A stretch of DNA of 64,000 nucleotides from Plutella xylostella (GCF_932276165.1 NC_063982.1:2187501-2251500), one strand, 5' to 3'; shown: positions 31,072 through 41,545, numbered from the stretch's first letter. A program made the numbers and translations. Notes: generated by a model not told the origin, from the sequence alone.

Positions 31072-31299
31072 CACTCACGGGCAATGAAATAGTTCCACTC
31101 ACAAAAAGGCGACACCAAACGACCTCAATTTTTTCTAACATTTCATTTAATATTTGAACAAAATTGTGTTTAGTTGGTAATATCCTGATGCTCCGTTAAA
31201 TGTACTTCAATGTTGCAGAAGGCGTCATAAAGCTAGCTTTTTCCGTTTAGGAGTAAATGTGTGTTTTTCTCAGTGGAACCTTTTCATTGCCCGTGAGTG
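31072..31299. mobile_element. TA-site MITE, family S, complete copy
   Basis: 228 bp with inverted ends CACTCACGGGCAATGAAATA and TTTCATTGCCCGTGAGTG and TA on both sides (31070-31071, 31300-31301). It is the reference for the family: short copies at 6022, 41642 and 43061, a LINE-split copy at 48168-49246, and relics in the 2534-bp tandem unit. Confidence 0.85.
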
Positions 31300-31301
31300 T
31301 A

Positions 31302-31643
31302 GTTACCGAATTTCTATTAAAACTTAGTTACGATGACACTGAAAACTTGCTCAAACCTTGGCGATAACAATTATTGATATTATATTAATTTTTTTCAAAA
31401 CAAGAGAAGTAAGTATGTGACTTCTCATGCTTCAATCCTTTCCTTTCTTACAATAGTTTGAATTTTTAGTACCGACCTATATTTCACACTATTATAATTA
31501 GTACACATTTTGTTTTACTAGTAATAATAACAGCACTATATTGATAATTTTGATGATTCGCACACGAATAGGCAACTAAAATAATGTAAGTATCCCTAAG
31601 ATACAGGTTCTTAACCTAGTTTAGGAGATACTCTTAATATTTT
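31302..31643. other. Unassigned sequence
   Basis: AT-rich. Nothing recognised. Confidence 0.5.
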
Positions 31644-31646
31644 AAG

Positions 31647-31765
31647 GGCGTCTTGCACAACAAAGTTAAATAAAATTAAATCTATGACCTCTTGCTCTGA
31701 CATTATACTGTCAGAGCAAGAGACAAACTATTTAATTTTATTTAACTTCGTTGTGCAAGACGCCC
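31647..31765. mobile_element. MITE with TAA duplication, near-perfect hairpin
   Basis: 119 bp, almost a complete palindrome: GGGCGTCTTGCACAACAAAG to TTCGTTGTGCAAGACGCCC, with an inner stem CTCTTGCTCTGACA/TGTCAGAGCAAGAG. TAA flanks at 31644-31646 and 31766-31768. The TAA site suggests PIF/Harbinger. Confidence 0.8.
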
Positions 31766-31768
31766 TAA

Positions 31769-32429
31769 GTGTACTTAATAATTATCAAAAACGCATACTA
31801 TACCTATGTATAATTTACTTAAGTGCGTTGATGTACTCTTACGTGGTTATTATTTTTAAGCATTTATCTACTTAATTCTAGTTTTTAAGTATATTTAAAA
31901 CTGTTGTGTGTTCTTTTTCGAAATAAAGAGATTATTATTACTTTGGGCCACATTCTCCATAGTTCTTAGGTACCTACTCCGAGTAGTTCTCAACAGGTTT
32001 TTTTTCACCGTCTGCTTAGCGGTAAGACATCCCCGAATGGGAAGTGACAAGGTCTTAAAATAATGCTGAGCTGTGACCTTTGCGCACAAGTGCCGTGGGA
32101 TATTGTTATATCTTGTCAAAGTAGAGTTAGAAATGCTCAGAATTACAAATTGTAAATGAATAGTAAGGTTTACAAATATTTATACTACGGGTAGGTATAA
32201 CTAAAAGGTGGAATAGGTTTGTAATTATCAGTGATTATACAAAATGAAAAAAAGGTACACATATACTTACTAGGTATATACCTCCCTGACTTTAATGAAA
32301 TGACCAACTCTGTTAATAACCAGAACTTCCTTTTCATACCATACCAAAGTGTATGATGGATATGGATCCTTACTATCCGTTTCACCTCCTGAGAACGTTA
32401 AGTTAGGCAAAAATTTAGATTTATAATTT
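31769..32429. other. Unassigned sequence
   Basis: No gene or repeat recognised; the small ORFs show no domain features. Confidence 0.5.
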
Positions 32430-32638
32430 ACTAGCTGTTCCCGCGCGCTTCGCTTCGCCTTAAAAAGTTTTCCCGTGGGAATTCCAGGATAAAAAGTAGC
32501 CTATGTTCTTTCCCAGGGTCTAGACCGTATGTATACCAAATTTCATTCAAATCCGTTCAGTAGTTTTGGCGTGAAAGCGTAACAGACAGACAGACAGACA
32601 GACAGACACAGTTACTTTCGCATTTATAATATTAGTAA
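32430..32638 (-). mobile_element. Helitron-like (GTCT)n element, copy 7
   Basis: Reverse orientation: ACTAGCTGTTCCCGCGCGCT at the left, then (CAGA)n, and GCATTTATAATATTAGTAAG at the right followed by GATAAGGATT. Confidence 0.85.
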
Positions 32639-32676
32639 GGATAAGGATTAGTAAGGATTATGACGACGTGGACGTG

Positions 32677-32830
32677 TAGTGTGGTGCGGTGCAGTGGTTA
32701 GTGACCCTGACTGCCATGTCGAAGTTCCTGGGTTTGATCCCCGACCGAAGCAGATACTTAATTATTTATTCTTAACAGATATCTATTGAAATGTTTGTGT
32801 TTGTGTTTTGTGATATTTCCCAAAGCTGGA
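32677..32830 (+). mobile_element. Diverged SINE-A relative
   Basis: GGTGCAGTGGTTAGTGACCC, TGACTGCCATGTCGAAGTTC, a B-box-like GGGTTTGATCC and GAAGCAGATACTTAATTATT resemble the SINE-A head, with many changes and an unfamiliar tail. Confidence 0.6.
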
Positions 32831-33116
32831 CCTCAACAAGTTTGCTTACAGATCTATCTATGAATTGCTTCCTTATCTAAACGAGGCACAACCCCTTACA
32901 TTTCAACGACAGTGCATTTCACTTAGGCGCATGCAAAAAAAATAAGGGAGACTCCTGTTTTCGAAAATGCTTTTAAAACCCAGACCTTGTAGTCGTAAAT
33001 AATAACATACTTGACTAGATAGGAGTGAGGGGTTCTTGAGAATAGACCATACGGCCTGGCTCCCTATCGCGAACTTATTTTGAAAAAGATTTTGAGATTC
33101 AAATTGTATTGAATTG

Positions 33117-33278
33117 TTCTCGGGTCTTGGATGTGCCCGTAAAATGGCAATAGGCCCGCCCCCTATTACATTGGGACTAACATAACACTCTGGCGAAAAG
33201 TGGGTGCAGCAATGCACCTCTGCCTACCCCGCAAGGGAGTACATTAGTAAAAGGCGTGAGTGCGTGTGTGTGTGTGTG
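33117..33278 (+). mobile_element. SINE-A GT subtype, 5'-truncated
   Basis: Begins at TTCTCGGGTCTTGGATGTGC without the tRNA-like head and runs to (GT)n. TGAATT on both sides may be a short target duplication. Confidence 0.75.
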
Positions 33279-33382
33279 AATTTGACACTTGATTTGACAC
33301 TTATTACTTCATAAATGTTACTTCGTTTTGACTTAGCGATATAGCGATATAGATATAGCGATAGGGCTGCCCTGACCCTCTA

Positions 33383-33547
33383 GTACGGGTTTTATTCTCA
33401 TAAAGAAAACGAAAAAGTTTACGTTTTCTCCTGTCATCTGCATACATTATCTGTCAAAAGTTTCATGATAGTTTCCTCTAGAAGCGCCACTTTGTACGTG
33501 AGAAAACTGAAACTTTTATAGTTTTCGACGAACTATAAAACCTGTAC
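33383..33547. mobile_element. MITE family V, copy 1
   Basis: 165 bp between TA dinucleotides. Ends GTACGGGTTTTATTCTCATA and ACTATAAAACCTGTAC. The interior has TTTACGTTTTCTCCTGTCAT and CTGCATACATTATCTGTCAA, both shared with copies at 44535 and 61941. Some flanking bases outside the TA are also shared between copies, so the true ends may lie further out. Confidence 0.7.
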
Positions 33548-33660
33548 TAGACAGTCTAGAAGTCAGTACGACTTCAGCATCATCACCGACACATTAGCAA
33601 TCATAAATGCTTATAAGCAGCATAACATTTCTTTAATCGTGAGTGTATTACGTAAATAAA
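33548..33660. other. Unassigned sequence
   Basis: Nothing recognised. Confidence 0.4.
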
Positions 33661-33931
33661 TACACACACACACACACACACACGCACTCACGCCTTGTAC
33701 TAATGTACTCCCTTGCGGGGTAGGCAGAGGTGCATTGCTGCACCCACTTTTCGCCAGTGTGCTTTGTTAGTCCCAATGTAATAGGGGGCGGGCCTATTGC
33801 CATTTTACGGGCACATCCAAGACCCGAGAACAAATATCTGTGTTTAAACAAATATCTGCCCCAGCCGGGAATCGAACCCGGGACCATCGGCTCAGTAGTC
33901 AAGTCACTAACCACTACGCCATTCGGTCGTC
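33661..33931 (-). mobile_element. SINE-A GT subtype, reversed
   Basis: (CA)n at the left, then the body and the head reversed, ending GCCATTCGGTCGTC. Both boxes are intact. It abuts the next SINE head to tail. Confidence 0.85.
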
Positions 33932-33944
33932 TATAAATAAATAA

Positions 33945-34177
33945 ATAATAATAAATATGTGGGGACATCTCACACACGGCCATCCGACCCCAAGCTAGGT
34001 AAAACCTGTGTTATGGGTGTCGGACAGCTGATATATCTACACAAATACATAGATAGATACTTACATAAAATATAAATATCAACACCCAAGACCCGAGTGC
34101 AAATATCTGTCTTTTAACAAATATGTGTCTGCCCCAGCCGGGCATCGAACTCTAACTACTACACCATTCAGCTGTCT
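33945..34177 (-). mobile_element. SINE-A TTA subtype, reversed, with a head deletion
   Basis: TATGTGGGGACATCTCACAC at the left and ACCATTCAGCTGTC at the right. About 30 bp between the B-box and A-box regions is missing (GGGCATCGAACTCTAACTAC), so internal transcription signals are damaged. Confidence 0.8.
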
Positions 34178-34297
34178 AATTAATTAAATTCATTTATTTC
34201 AGATAACTTGATCCATATTCAGTACATGTCATAAAATTCAATAAACAAAAAACAATACAATTAACAACGAGCACAAGAATTAACATAAGTACAATCC
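34178..34297 (-). mobile_element. Possible reversed retroposon tail
   Basis: AAATTCATTTATTTCAGATA looks like a reversed LINE tail; similar AT-rich text resumes after the Helitron-like copy at 36225. Source not identified. Confidence 0.3.
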
Positions 34298-34327
34298 TAA
34301 CTAATATTATAAATGCGAAAGTAACTG

Positions 34328-34358
<31 letters not shown>

Positions 34359-36224
34359 TACTCTTTCACGCCAAAACTACCGAACGGATTTGAATGAAAT
34401 TTGGTATACATGGGCCATTATTTTATTTTAGGGACCATTATCGGTCCCCTACAAAGAAACATTTTTTAAAAATTAAATAATGAAATTCAGGAATATAGCT
34501 ACCGTCTGTAGCAATTAAATAAGACACCGGTCACAGAAAATATAATGAATTTATGTAAAATACTTTATTTATTTACAAATTACGGTAACTCTGTTGTTGT
34601 TTTTGGTAACGCAATTGTTTTTCATACAAAAATTGTCTGTCCCTCGGAGCGAGTCATATGAAACAAGCACAACGTGTGTAAAAAAATATAATGGAAACAA
34701 TTTTTTTGAATATTATAACGAATATGTCATTATTTAAACCTTACTTCACGGTAATATTCATGATTTTATATGAACATATTATGGGACAATTAATATTCCT
34801 GGCCGAGTCCCCAAGCCTAAGCAAAAATACACCTACACTAGGTTACCCTAGGAAATTCAATCATAAATAAACTTTTTTTCACTTTCTTACACCTAAGATC
34901 ATTTGAATGGCTGTGTATTTGTATCGGAGTGCAGGAAGGAGAGCGGGACGGATAAAATGACCAAGTCTTTCGGATGAGAGTCCTGGAGAGAAGCGCGTGT
35001 ATTTATTGTGACGCCACTGAGTTACCGGCGACATACGGTGAGTTTTATAGATATTTATTATTTTATTTCATGCAATATATGTAATAATTAGTAACAATTA
35101 TTAGGGCATTTTCATATCCCATGTATGTGTATTCATTTAAGTACTAACTTCAAATAGGTTATTGTTTTACAACTGCGTTACCGCTACACTTCGTTACTTT
35201 TTCAGTAACGCAGTTGTAGCTATAGTAACTCAGGGGTTTTTCTTATAGTTTTCAGGTATCTGTTACTCAATTTATGGTACAAATATAACATTTGAGCATA
35301 TTATATTGTTACAGTATAACATTTCAGACTCAATGGCGTAAACAGCGGCTGAATAACAACGGCTTTATAGGCAAAACAAATGAGAAATATTTCTTAGTAT
35401 TAAGTTGTTATATTTTCAGCGATTTTAATGTTTGATATTAAACAAAGAGTTCTGTTAATTTTAGTTTGATCGTTTTTTTCACATTATGATTAGTTTTAAT
35501 TGAAGAAAGTATAAAGATTGTGATTGAGATACCACTGTGTTACCAATTAACCACAGCGTTATCTATTTGTCCCTCGTTTCCTGAGAGTATTCACAAACAT
35601 TTTAGCTACTCTATATTAGAAAGAATGTTAAACTAAATATAATAATTATAATTCACCTTATTTTGAGCTATTTCTAAAACTTTGAGCAAAAAATTATGAT
35701 TATTTTGTCCTTTTTTCGAAAAGTATTGCATTAAAACTTATTGATTGGTAACGCAGTGGGAAACTTTATTATAGAATGAATAACAAAACTGAGAATATTT
35801 TGTAATTTAAACTGTTAGATTAATGTTTTTTTTCTTACTTTTTATCTGGTATATGTTTACGAACCAAAATATATGTTCCTAACAATAAAACATAATTTTG
35901 TATGAAAGTAACGCAGTAGTATTTTTTTCTCATCGTCCCTCGATTAAACGTCAATAACTTTAAGAAATAGCAAGAAAACATCGCTGCAAATGTATTTAAT
36001 GAATAATATAAATGTTAATTAACATAAATAAATATTGAAAGGTTAATTAATAAGAAGTTTATTTTTGAAAAAAATATCTGTAAAAGTATGTCCAATTGTA
36101 CCCAAAATAAAATAATGGCCCACATACGGTCTAGACCCTGGGAAAGAACATAGGCTACTTTTTATCCCGGAATTCCCACGGGAAAACTTTATAAGGCGAA
36201 GCGAAGCGCGCGGGAACAGCTAGT
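34298..36224 (+). mobile_element. Helitron-like (GTCT)n element, copy 8, split by a 1710-bp insertion
   Basis: The left part is 34298-34411 (TAACTAATATTATAAATGCG to GGTATACAT) and the right part 36122-36224 (ACATACGGTCTAGACCCTGG to GGGAACAGCTAG before T). Removing 34412-36121 and one ACAT gives the normal family sequence without gaps. Confidence 0.9.
34412..36121. mobile_element. Unclassified 1710-bp terminal-inverted-repeat element
   Basis: It inserted into a Helitron-like copy with a 4-bp ACAT duplication (34408-34411, 36122-36125). Termini GGGCCATTATTTTATTTT match as perfect 18-bp inverted repeats. There is no ORF above about 60 codons, so it is non-autonomous. The interior carries about ten scattered copies, in both directions, of a 12-13 bp motif close to GGTAACGCAGTGG, and three of (T/C)GTCCCTCG. 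These could be binding sites for the mobilising protein, or the remains of an internal repeat. The 4-bp duplication and GGG ends do not let me place it in a superfamily. Confidence 0.85.
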
Positions 36225-36758
36225 TTATCATAAATCAAATTAATACATACATTCAGGATTAAATACAATATTAAAAAAAAAATAAGAATAATAATAATTT
36301 CAGATTATAAATTTAATTTAATTACATGCGTTATAATAATAGTAAAATAAAATAATCAATACTTCCTTAGCGGCATCGTTACAGCGACATGTCTGTCACA
36401 GCAGTGCCGGAGAAATACGTGCGGTCAGCCAAAGTAGGTAGCTATCCCAAGTGCATACAATTTCAAGTGCACTAACTCAATGGAGTTTTTATGTTGTATG
36501 AGTATATCGAATAATAGCATCTCCATATTTTTAACTACCACTCTTTAGCACTAGGTGTCGCGAGGACACTTATCTCTTTGGCTGCGTATCCAATGTAATG
36601 TGGTCTTTACCTAAAACCCTCACCAGTTTCTTCCACCGATGGCGTCAAGAGTAACTAGATAACAGTGAGTGACAGTGGCCCTCACTGATTGACATACATT
36701 GCTCTGTGATTCGACAGTTCTGTCGAACACTGTTTCGTACGCTCGCGGTGGAAAGTGA
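36225..36758. other. Unassigned sequence
   Basis: AT-rich to about 36360, then a more mixed-composition stretch. No gene recognised. Confidence 0.4.
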
Positions 36759-37217
36759 ATGGGCACGGACAGTGCGGGTGAAAAGTCATTCGGGATCGGG
36801 GGCTTAGATTACCGATATACGAAACAGATGGAGTGCATAAGAAACGTCTCGACAAATAACACTCTAGTTATACCACTGAGCTTTTATTTTGAATTAGGTA
36901 GTTCGGTTATAAGATTTGCAACTTTATTCATTGATACAATAGTTGTCATTAGGTTTAACTTAAAACGGTTTGACAATAAACAAAATGCGGAAAGTTTTAT
37001 GCTTTGTTTTTGTATGTTACGCATCATCTGGTTCGTATATTTTGAATCTAAGACTGTATCAGAGTATTTGTGTGTGTGTGTGTGTGTGACACATGTGGTG
37101 GCCGACACACAATGGCGGTATGTCACATTTAACACGACACATTGGAAGCTACACACAGCTTTTTGTGGTGTCGTTTTGTGCCGAGATTTCAGAGATCCTT
37201 CGTTAAAGCCTCCATGA
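36759..37217 (+). other. 152-codon ORF, not convincingly a gene
   Basis: The start MGTDSAGEKSFGIGGLDY looks protein-like and the sequence around 36640-36760 is less AT-rich than its neighbours. The rest is hydrophobic and passes through a (TG)n microsatellite at 37071-37088 giving CVCVCV. No domain is recognised and no second exon is seen. It could be a 5' exon of an unseen gene or chance. Confidence 0.15.
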
Positions 37218-38012
37218 CACTGGGCTGGTAAGCTATGGTCTATTTTTTATCTCAGATAATAAAATGACTTCATCAACAGTCGATGGTCCTTCCAATAGAA
37301 CGATACGTCAACCTTTTGTACACTTATAATATTTCATTTTTGTGTAATAAAATATTTAGTACTTTAATAATAATTAAGTAGGTATGTCACTTAATGGCGG
37401 GACAATCGACTGTTGGTGAACCGTTCAGAATCTGTCAATTTAGTATCTGAGATTAAAAAACAGACTTTACCTCATCTTTTATTTCTTTTCCCCAGACTTT
37501 GAAAGAAACAAGACTGTATAAATTATTTGCACGGAACCACATTATTTTTCTTTTAAAATAATTTTTCTTTCTCAATGAAGGGAGCAACATCCTTCTATCA
37601 ACAGCTTTGGCGTAGCGGCAGTAGAAGTGAATTACCTTTAAGCAGTGTCATGTTTCTTTGTATAATTGTTTTATGTTTAAGTTTTATGTATGAGTTTAGG
37701 TAAGTATACATTTAGACTTGTTTTTAATGTAGGAAGGTACAACCTACTATATAAATTCTTGATTAATTAAGTTATTTAGTTAAAATTTAGATACCTAGTT
37801 ATATAATCATATTGTAGTATAATAATTAAGTATAGCATTTAGCAAATTACTCTGTTAAGTAATTGTTAGCATAATTAAGTATGAGTGTAGGTACAATCAT
37901 GTGTTCTTTATTATTGTATTAAGTTTTGTATCAGTGAAAACTGATAATTGGCTTTTAGCTATACGTTTTAATTGCTATCCAATTATTAATAGCTGTAAGT
38001 TTTCCGTAAATG
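37218..38012. other. Unassigned AT-rich stretch
   Basis: No gene recognised. 37620-38012 could be the 3' untranslated region of an unknown retroposon, since it runs into an AAAATA-type tail. Confidence 0.35.
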
Positions 38013-38046
38013 TAAAATAAAATAAAATAAAATAAATAAAATAAAA
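38013..38046 (+). repeat. (AAAAT)n microsatellite
   Basis: AAAATAAAATAAAATAAATA pattern, possibly the tail of an unidentified retroposon. Confidence 0.6.
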
Positions 38047-38463
38047 CAGACGGTGACAATTAAGATTGAAAAAAAACAGAACACTTTTTTCTATTATTTT
38101 CTTTTAAACTTTTTATTGACGTTTTTTCCTAAACATGATGTTAACTTTGTTTAGTTACAGTAAAATCAGTAAATATGAAATGTTACATGCAGTCATATTT
38201 TTTGGTTTGACACACAAAACAAGATGGTAGGTGAATGTTGAGAGTAGGGTGCTTCGTAAGAAAAGGTCATAAGTTCGATATCATAATTAATGTCAACTGT
38301 TTAACGATAATTTCTCTTTTTATACAAGTTTTTTTTTAATATTTTGTTTCCCTATAACGCTATTGATCACAGTCCAAGAAAATATCGAGTAATACTGTGT
38401 AGGTACCTATAGTTATTATAATTATAGTCACCTAGATTCAGAACAGAATAATTAAGTAGGTTA
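38047..38463. other. Unassigned sequence
   Basis: Nothing recognised. Confidence 0.5.
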
Positions 38464-38531
38464 TAGTGCCACAATCTTATCTGTTCCGGTGACGACGTCG
38501 CTGTCATGGAATCCAGTGATGCCATCGATTA

Positions 38532-38621
38532 AATTTTGCCTATTTCTGGTTTAAACGACAATGCATTTCTGCTATTACCTATTGTTATAATTTTAAACTA
38601 GAAATAGGCAAAATTTAATAC
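38532..38621. repeat. Hairpin nested in the family T element
   Basis: ATTAAATTTTGCCTATTTCT GGTTTAAA and its inverse, TTTAAACTAGAAATAGGCAA AATTTAAT, pair over 28 bp with one mismatch. It may be a small MITE nested in the larger element. Confidence 0.65.
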
Positions 38622-38952
38622 ATTCATAAGTATAGATAAATCAAAATATAGGGTCGATAGTAAATGAAAGTGGATATAATATATCAAACGACATTTGTTG
38701 TATGGAAAATTTGTCCACGGCGAACAGAAAAAAAATTAGTTCTGATTATGTTCTGCTTCTGATAAAGGAGATTAAATCTAGATTACAATGGTATAGGTAA
38801 TATATGTGGGTCGTGGGAATAACGAGATAGATAGACTTAAAAAAACTATTAATTAATTATTATTTTTGAACACTTTATTTTACATTTTCTAAAGTAACAA
38901 GAAACAAAAGCAAACAATTAAAAGAAATTCAGACAGTGTGCAAAGGCTAATT

Positions 38953-39016
38953 CATCCTCATCATCATCATCATCTCGACCCATCACGTCCCCACTGCTGG
39001 GGCACGGGTCTCCTTC
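38953..39016 (-). mobile_element. SINE-C 3' tail, 64 bp, with 12-bp duplication
   Basis: CATCATCATCATCATCTCGA then CCCATCACGTCCCCACTGCT and GGGGCACGGGTC. CAAAGGCTAATT at 38941-38952 and again at 39017-39028 is an exact target duplication. It is a severely 5'-truncated insertion, reversed, inside the family T element. Confidence 0.85.
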
Positions 39017-39232
39017 CAAAGGCTAATTGCTAAAAAGCAATTTCTTTCAGCCAACTCTTGATAAGTTGGGAAAACAATGACATGTCATAAATCATCATTA
39101 TTTCGTCTAAAATCGCTGCAGGTGCGCGAAATTCTTCTTGGTATATTGCCTAAGATTTAAAGTATCATGTCACGTCCTCACACCTGTAACCAAAGAAAAA
39201 TAAAGATTATATACTTTTCATCACGAGTACCA

Positions 39233-39276
39233 CGACCCATCCCGTCCCCACTGCTGGGGCACGGGCCTCTCGGGAA
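39233..39276 (-). mobile_element. SINE-C 3' tail fragment
   Basis: CACGACCCATCCCGTCCCCA then CTGCTGGGGCACGGGCCTCTC. No duplication found. Confidence 0.6.
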
Positions 39277-39637
39277 AATATTTCATAAAATTACATGGAG
39301 TATAACAGGGTAAAATTATTCGTCATATTTGGCAACACTAACCTGTAGCCGCTGCAACTCGTTCTTCCAATTTTTCAAACGGAATTAAAGGCACCTGAAT
39401 ACGTTATTCTTCCTGCATAAAGCCAATATATATAGTACTACTTTTCTTGCATCACATTACAGCGTTTTTGGCAGTATTTCACCCAGAAAATCACAAAACA
39501 AATTAAATAACGTAGCGTCAGCTTATTCGCAGATATTGACAACTCAAATAACGCACAAAGTATGAAATGACGTTTGACAATGACGTCTCGTTGTTGCACA
39601 TTTTGACCACCGGAACAGATAAGATTGTGGCACTATA

Positions 39638-40449
39638 CTTACCTACTCACGAAAATCCGATCGAAATTTAATTATACGTTATAATTTTTAATCGTCAAAA
39701 AAGTATTTCATTGCATTATTTGCAAAAGAGGATTTACTCATAAAATTTGTAAATAATTGCAATCGGTTTTTTAGTGAAATTTACGAAGACGGCAATATAT
39801 CGTTGAAATAAAGCATTATGGTTACAGTATCAAATTATTATGCGAGTAGGGTGACCACAGTTTTATCCCCTTCCGTTTATTTTTTGTGACATCTTATAAA
39901 ACACTAAATAAACTGAACTGGCAATTTACATAACAATATTTTCACATTTAAAATAGTTTACAAAATTATTAATTTATTCAGGGGTTGAAATTAACAATTT
40001 ACGAACTAATTACAATTGAGAAATGGCATTGTTACTCATATTGTTACTTAATGTCTAAAAAATATTTTTTTATGTATGAGCTAAAAGTTGAATTTTAACT
40101 GGTAATGTAGTTATTTTTTTAAACATAACTGTTTGTTTGGCTCATAAATGCCATCTCCGAAAATAAAGAAATCATGTACACCGTAGTAATTCACTCTCAA
40201 AAATGCAACAAAGATCGTTTTCTAGATAGAGACAATGTTCAGAAATACGTTTTTCATAAAAAATAACAGAATTAAACGAAGCCAGTCATTACTTCGGCAG
40301 ATTATCATCTAAACAGCCAGTTTATTTGCCGAAAAACTTAAAAAAAATATTTAAAAATATGATTTATGGAAGATTTTTAATGTATTCTACGGTACTTTAT
40401 GGTTATTGAAAATGCAAAATATGCAAGAAAGGATATTGTTAGTTTGACA
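39638..40449. other. Unassigned AT-rich sequence
   Basis: No gene or recurring repeat recognised. Confidence 0.5.
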
Positions 40450-40540
40450 CAGCTGTCCAACGGGACGGAGGGCGTCCCACGCTACGCTTTCCTGTTCTTG
40501 GTTTCTCGAAGAGACTCGAGAACTCGACCCGGTTTTTCGG
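40450..40540 (-). pseudogene. LINE polymerase C-terminal scrap
   Basis: GTCCAACGGGACGGAGGGCG then TCCCACGCTACG matches 2779-2810, the reverse of the VGRPPARW region. About 30 codons, decayed. Confidence 0.6.
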
Positions 40541-40594
40541 TATCAGGGTGCAAAAAGGGTATACCTATTAAGCCATTATACAGATTATATTATA

Positions 40595-40823
40595 CAGAGT
40601 GTTGCAAAAAGGGTATACTAAGCCGAAACCAGCATGTGCAGCATGTTATATGTAAGCCCGAAAATGAAATCAGAATTTCAAAATTCGAGAAAATAAATCA
40701 TTTTCCATAGAAACTTAGTTGGTCACGTGACTTTTTACTATGGAGAATGTTTTTTTTTTCGCGAACTTTGAACTTCTGATTTCTGATTCGGGCTTAGATA
40801 TAACATTTTTGCAACACCCTGTG
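40595..40823. mobile_element. TA-site MITE, family G
   Basis: CAGAGTGTTGCAAAAAGGGT at the left, TTTTTGCAACACCCTGTG at the right, TA on both sides. The arms are long but the right arm has lost the GTATACTAAGCC segment. GTCACGTGAC lies in the centre. Confidence 0.8.
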
Positions 40824-40947
40824 TACAAATGACACTGAATACTCGTACGAAGCGTCCGTTGCGTCGGTTGCCGAAAGGTAGACGCTTACCTTTGATGTCA
40901 CACTGATCAAATTCCACACTGTACACTACAGCCCTAAATGACACTTA

Positions 40948-41088
40948 GCCCCTGTTTCACAATGTCTGGTTAGTCGCTACCTGTCGGATAAAATACATGC
41001 TGTCACTGTCTAAAAAATAATAACAGAGAGTGACAGCATGTATTTTATCCGTCAGGTAGCCACTAACCAGACATTGTGAAACAGACCC
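40948..41088. mobile_element. MITE family H, copy 2, present only in copy A
   Basis: 141 bp with about 60-bp arms, GCCCCTGTTTCACAATGTCT and AGACATTGTGAAACAGACCC. TTA at 40945-40947 and 41089-41091. Copy B at 42503-42508 has GACACTTAAGAAGG with one TTA, the empty site. PIF/Harbinger-like. Confidence 0.9.
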
Positions 41089-41369
41089 TTAAGAAGGTAA
41101 TTCAAAGAAAAGCAATAGGTTTCCATCAATATCTATTTTATCGTGTCGTCTTGTCAGTGCGGGGAAGATAACAATAAAATTATTGGAATTCAATGGGCCA
41201 CAAATTTGGCAGACTTGTGGCAATTGTATTTTTATTGCAGCCTAGCTTACCGCCGTTATTTGTTTTATGTTCGAGGTCAACAGAAAAATATAGGGTACTT
41301 ATTAAAATGTTGCATATTTAAAGTGTTTATTAGAACTAAGGTAGGTATATGTTACTTACTTAGAATATA

Positions 41370-41545
41370 AGTAAGTAATATAGAAAGTAATTCTATAGAA
41401 TAATATTACTTACCTAGATTAAACTTGCTATGCCCTACAGGGCACTATGTTAAGGACCATTTTGTACATAATTTTAAGATCAGTGTAAAACTTACATAGT
41501 TGCAATAAACATATAACTATATTACTATTACTATTACTTATCCAG
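41370..41545 (+). mobile_element. LINE 3' untranslated end (family of 48362)
   Basis: CTTGCTATGCCCTACAGGGC, ACTATGTTAAGGACCATTTT and CAATAAACATATAACTATAT with a TATTAC-type tail. The same sequence ends the LINE fragment at 48362-49005. Confidence 0.7.

Larger units (their letters stand above)
38464..39635. mobile_element. TA-site element, family T, 1172 bp, non-autonomous
   Basis: Ends TAGTGCCACAATCTTATCTG and CAGATAAGATTGTGGCACTA; the inverted repeat is perfect over about 27 bp, through TTCCGGTG. TA at 38462-38463 and 39636-39637. No transposase ORF. The same ends, slightly changed, bound the 213-bp element at 51193-51405. It contains a 28-bp-arm hairpin and a SINE-C tail insertion. Tc1/mariner-type by target site. 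Confidence 0.85.

Noticed and set aside
36759..37217. 152-aa ORF as a host gene
   Set aside because: No domain, passes through a (TG)n repeat, no splice partner or promoter evidence; kept only as a low-confidence entry.
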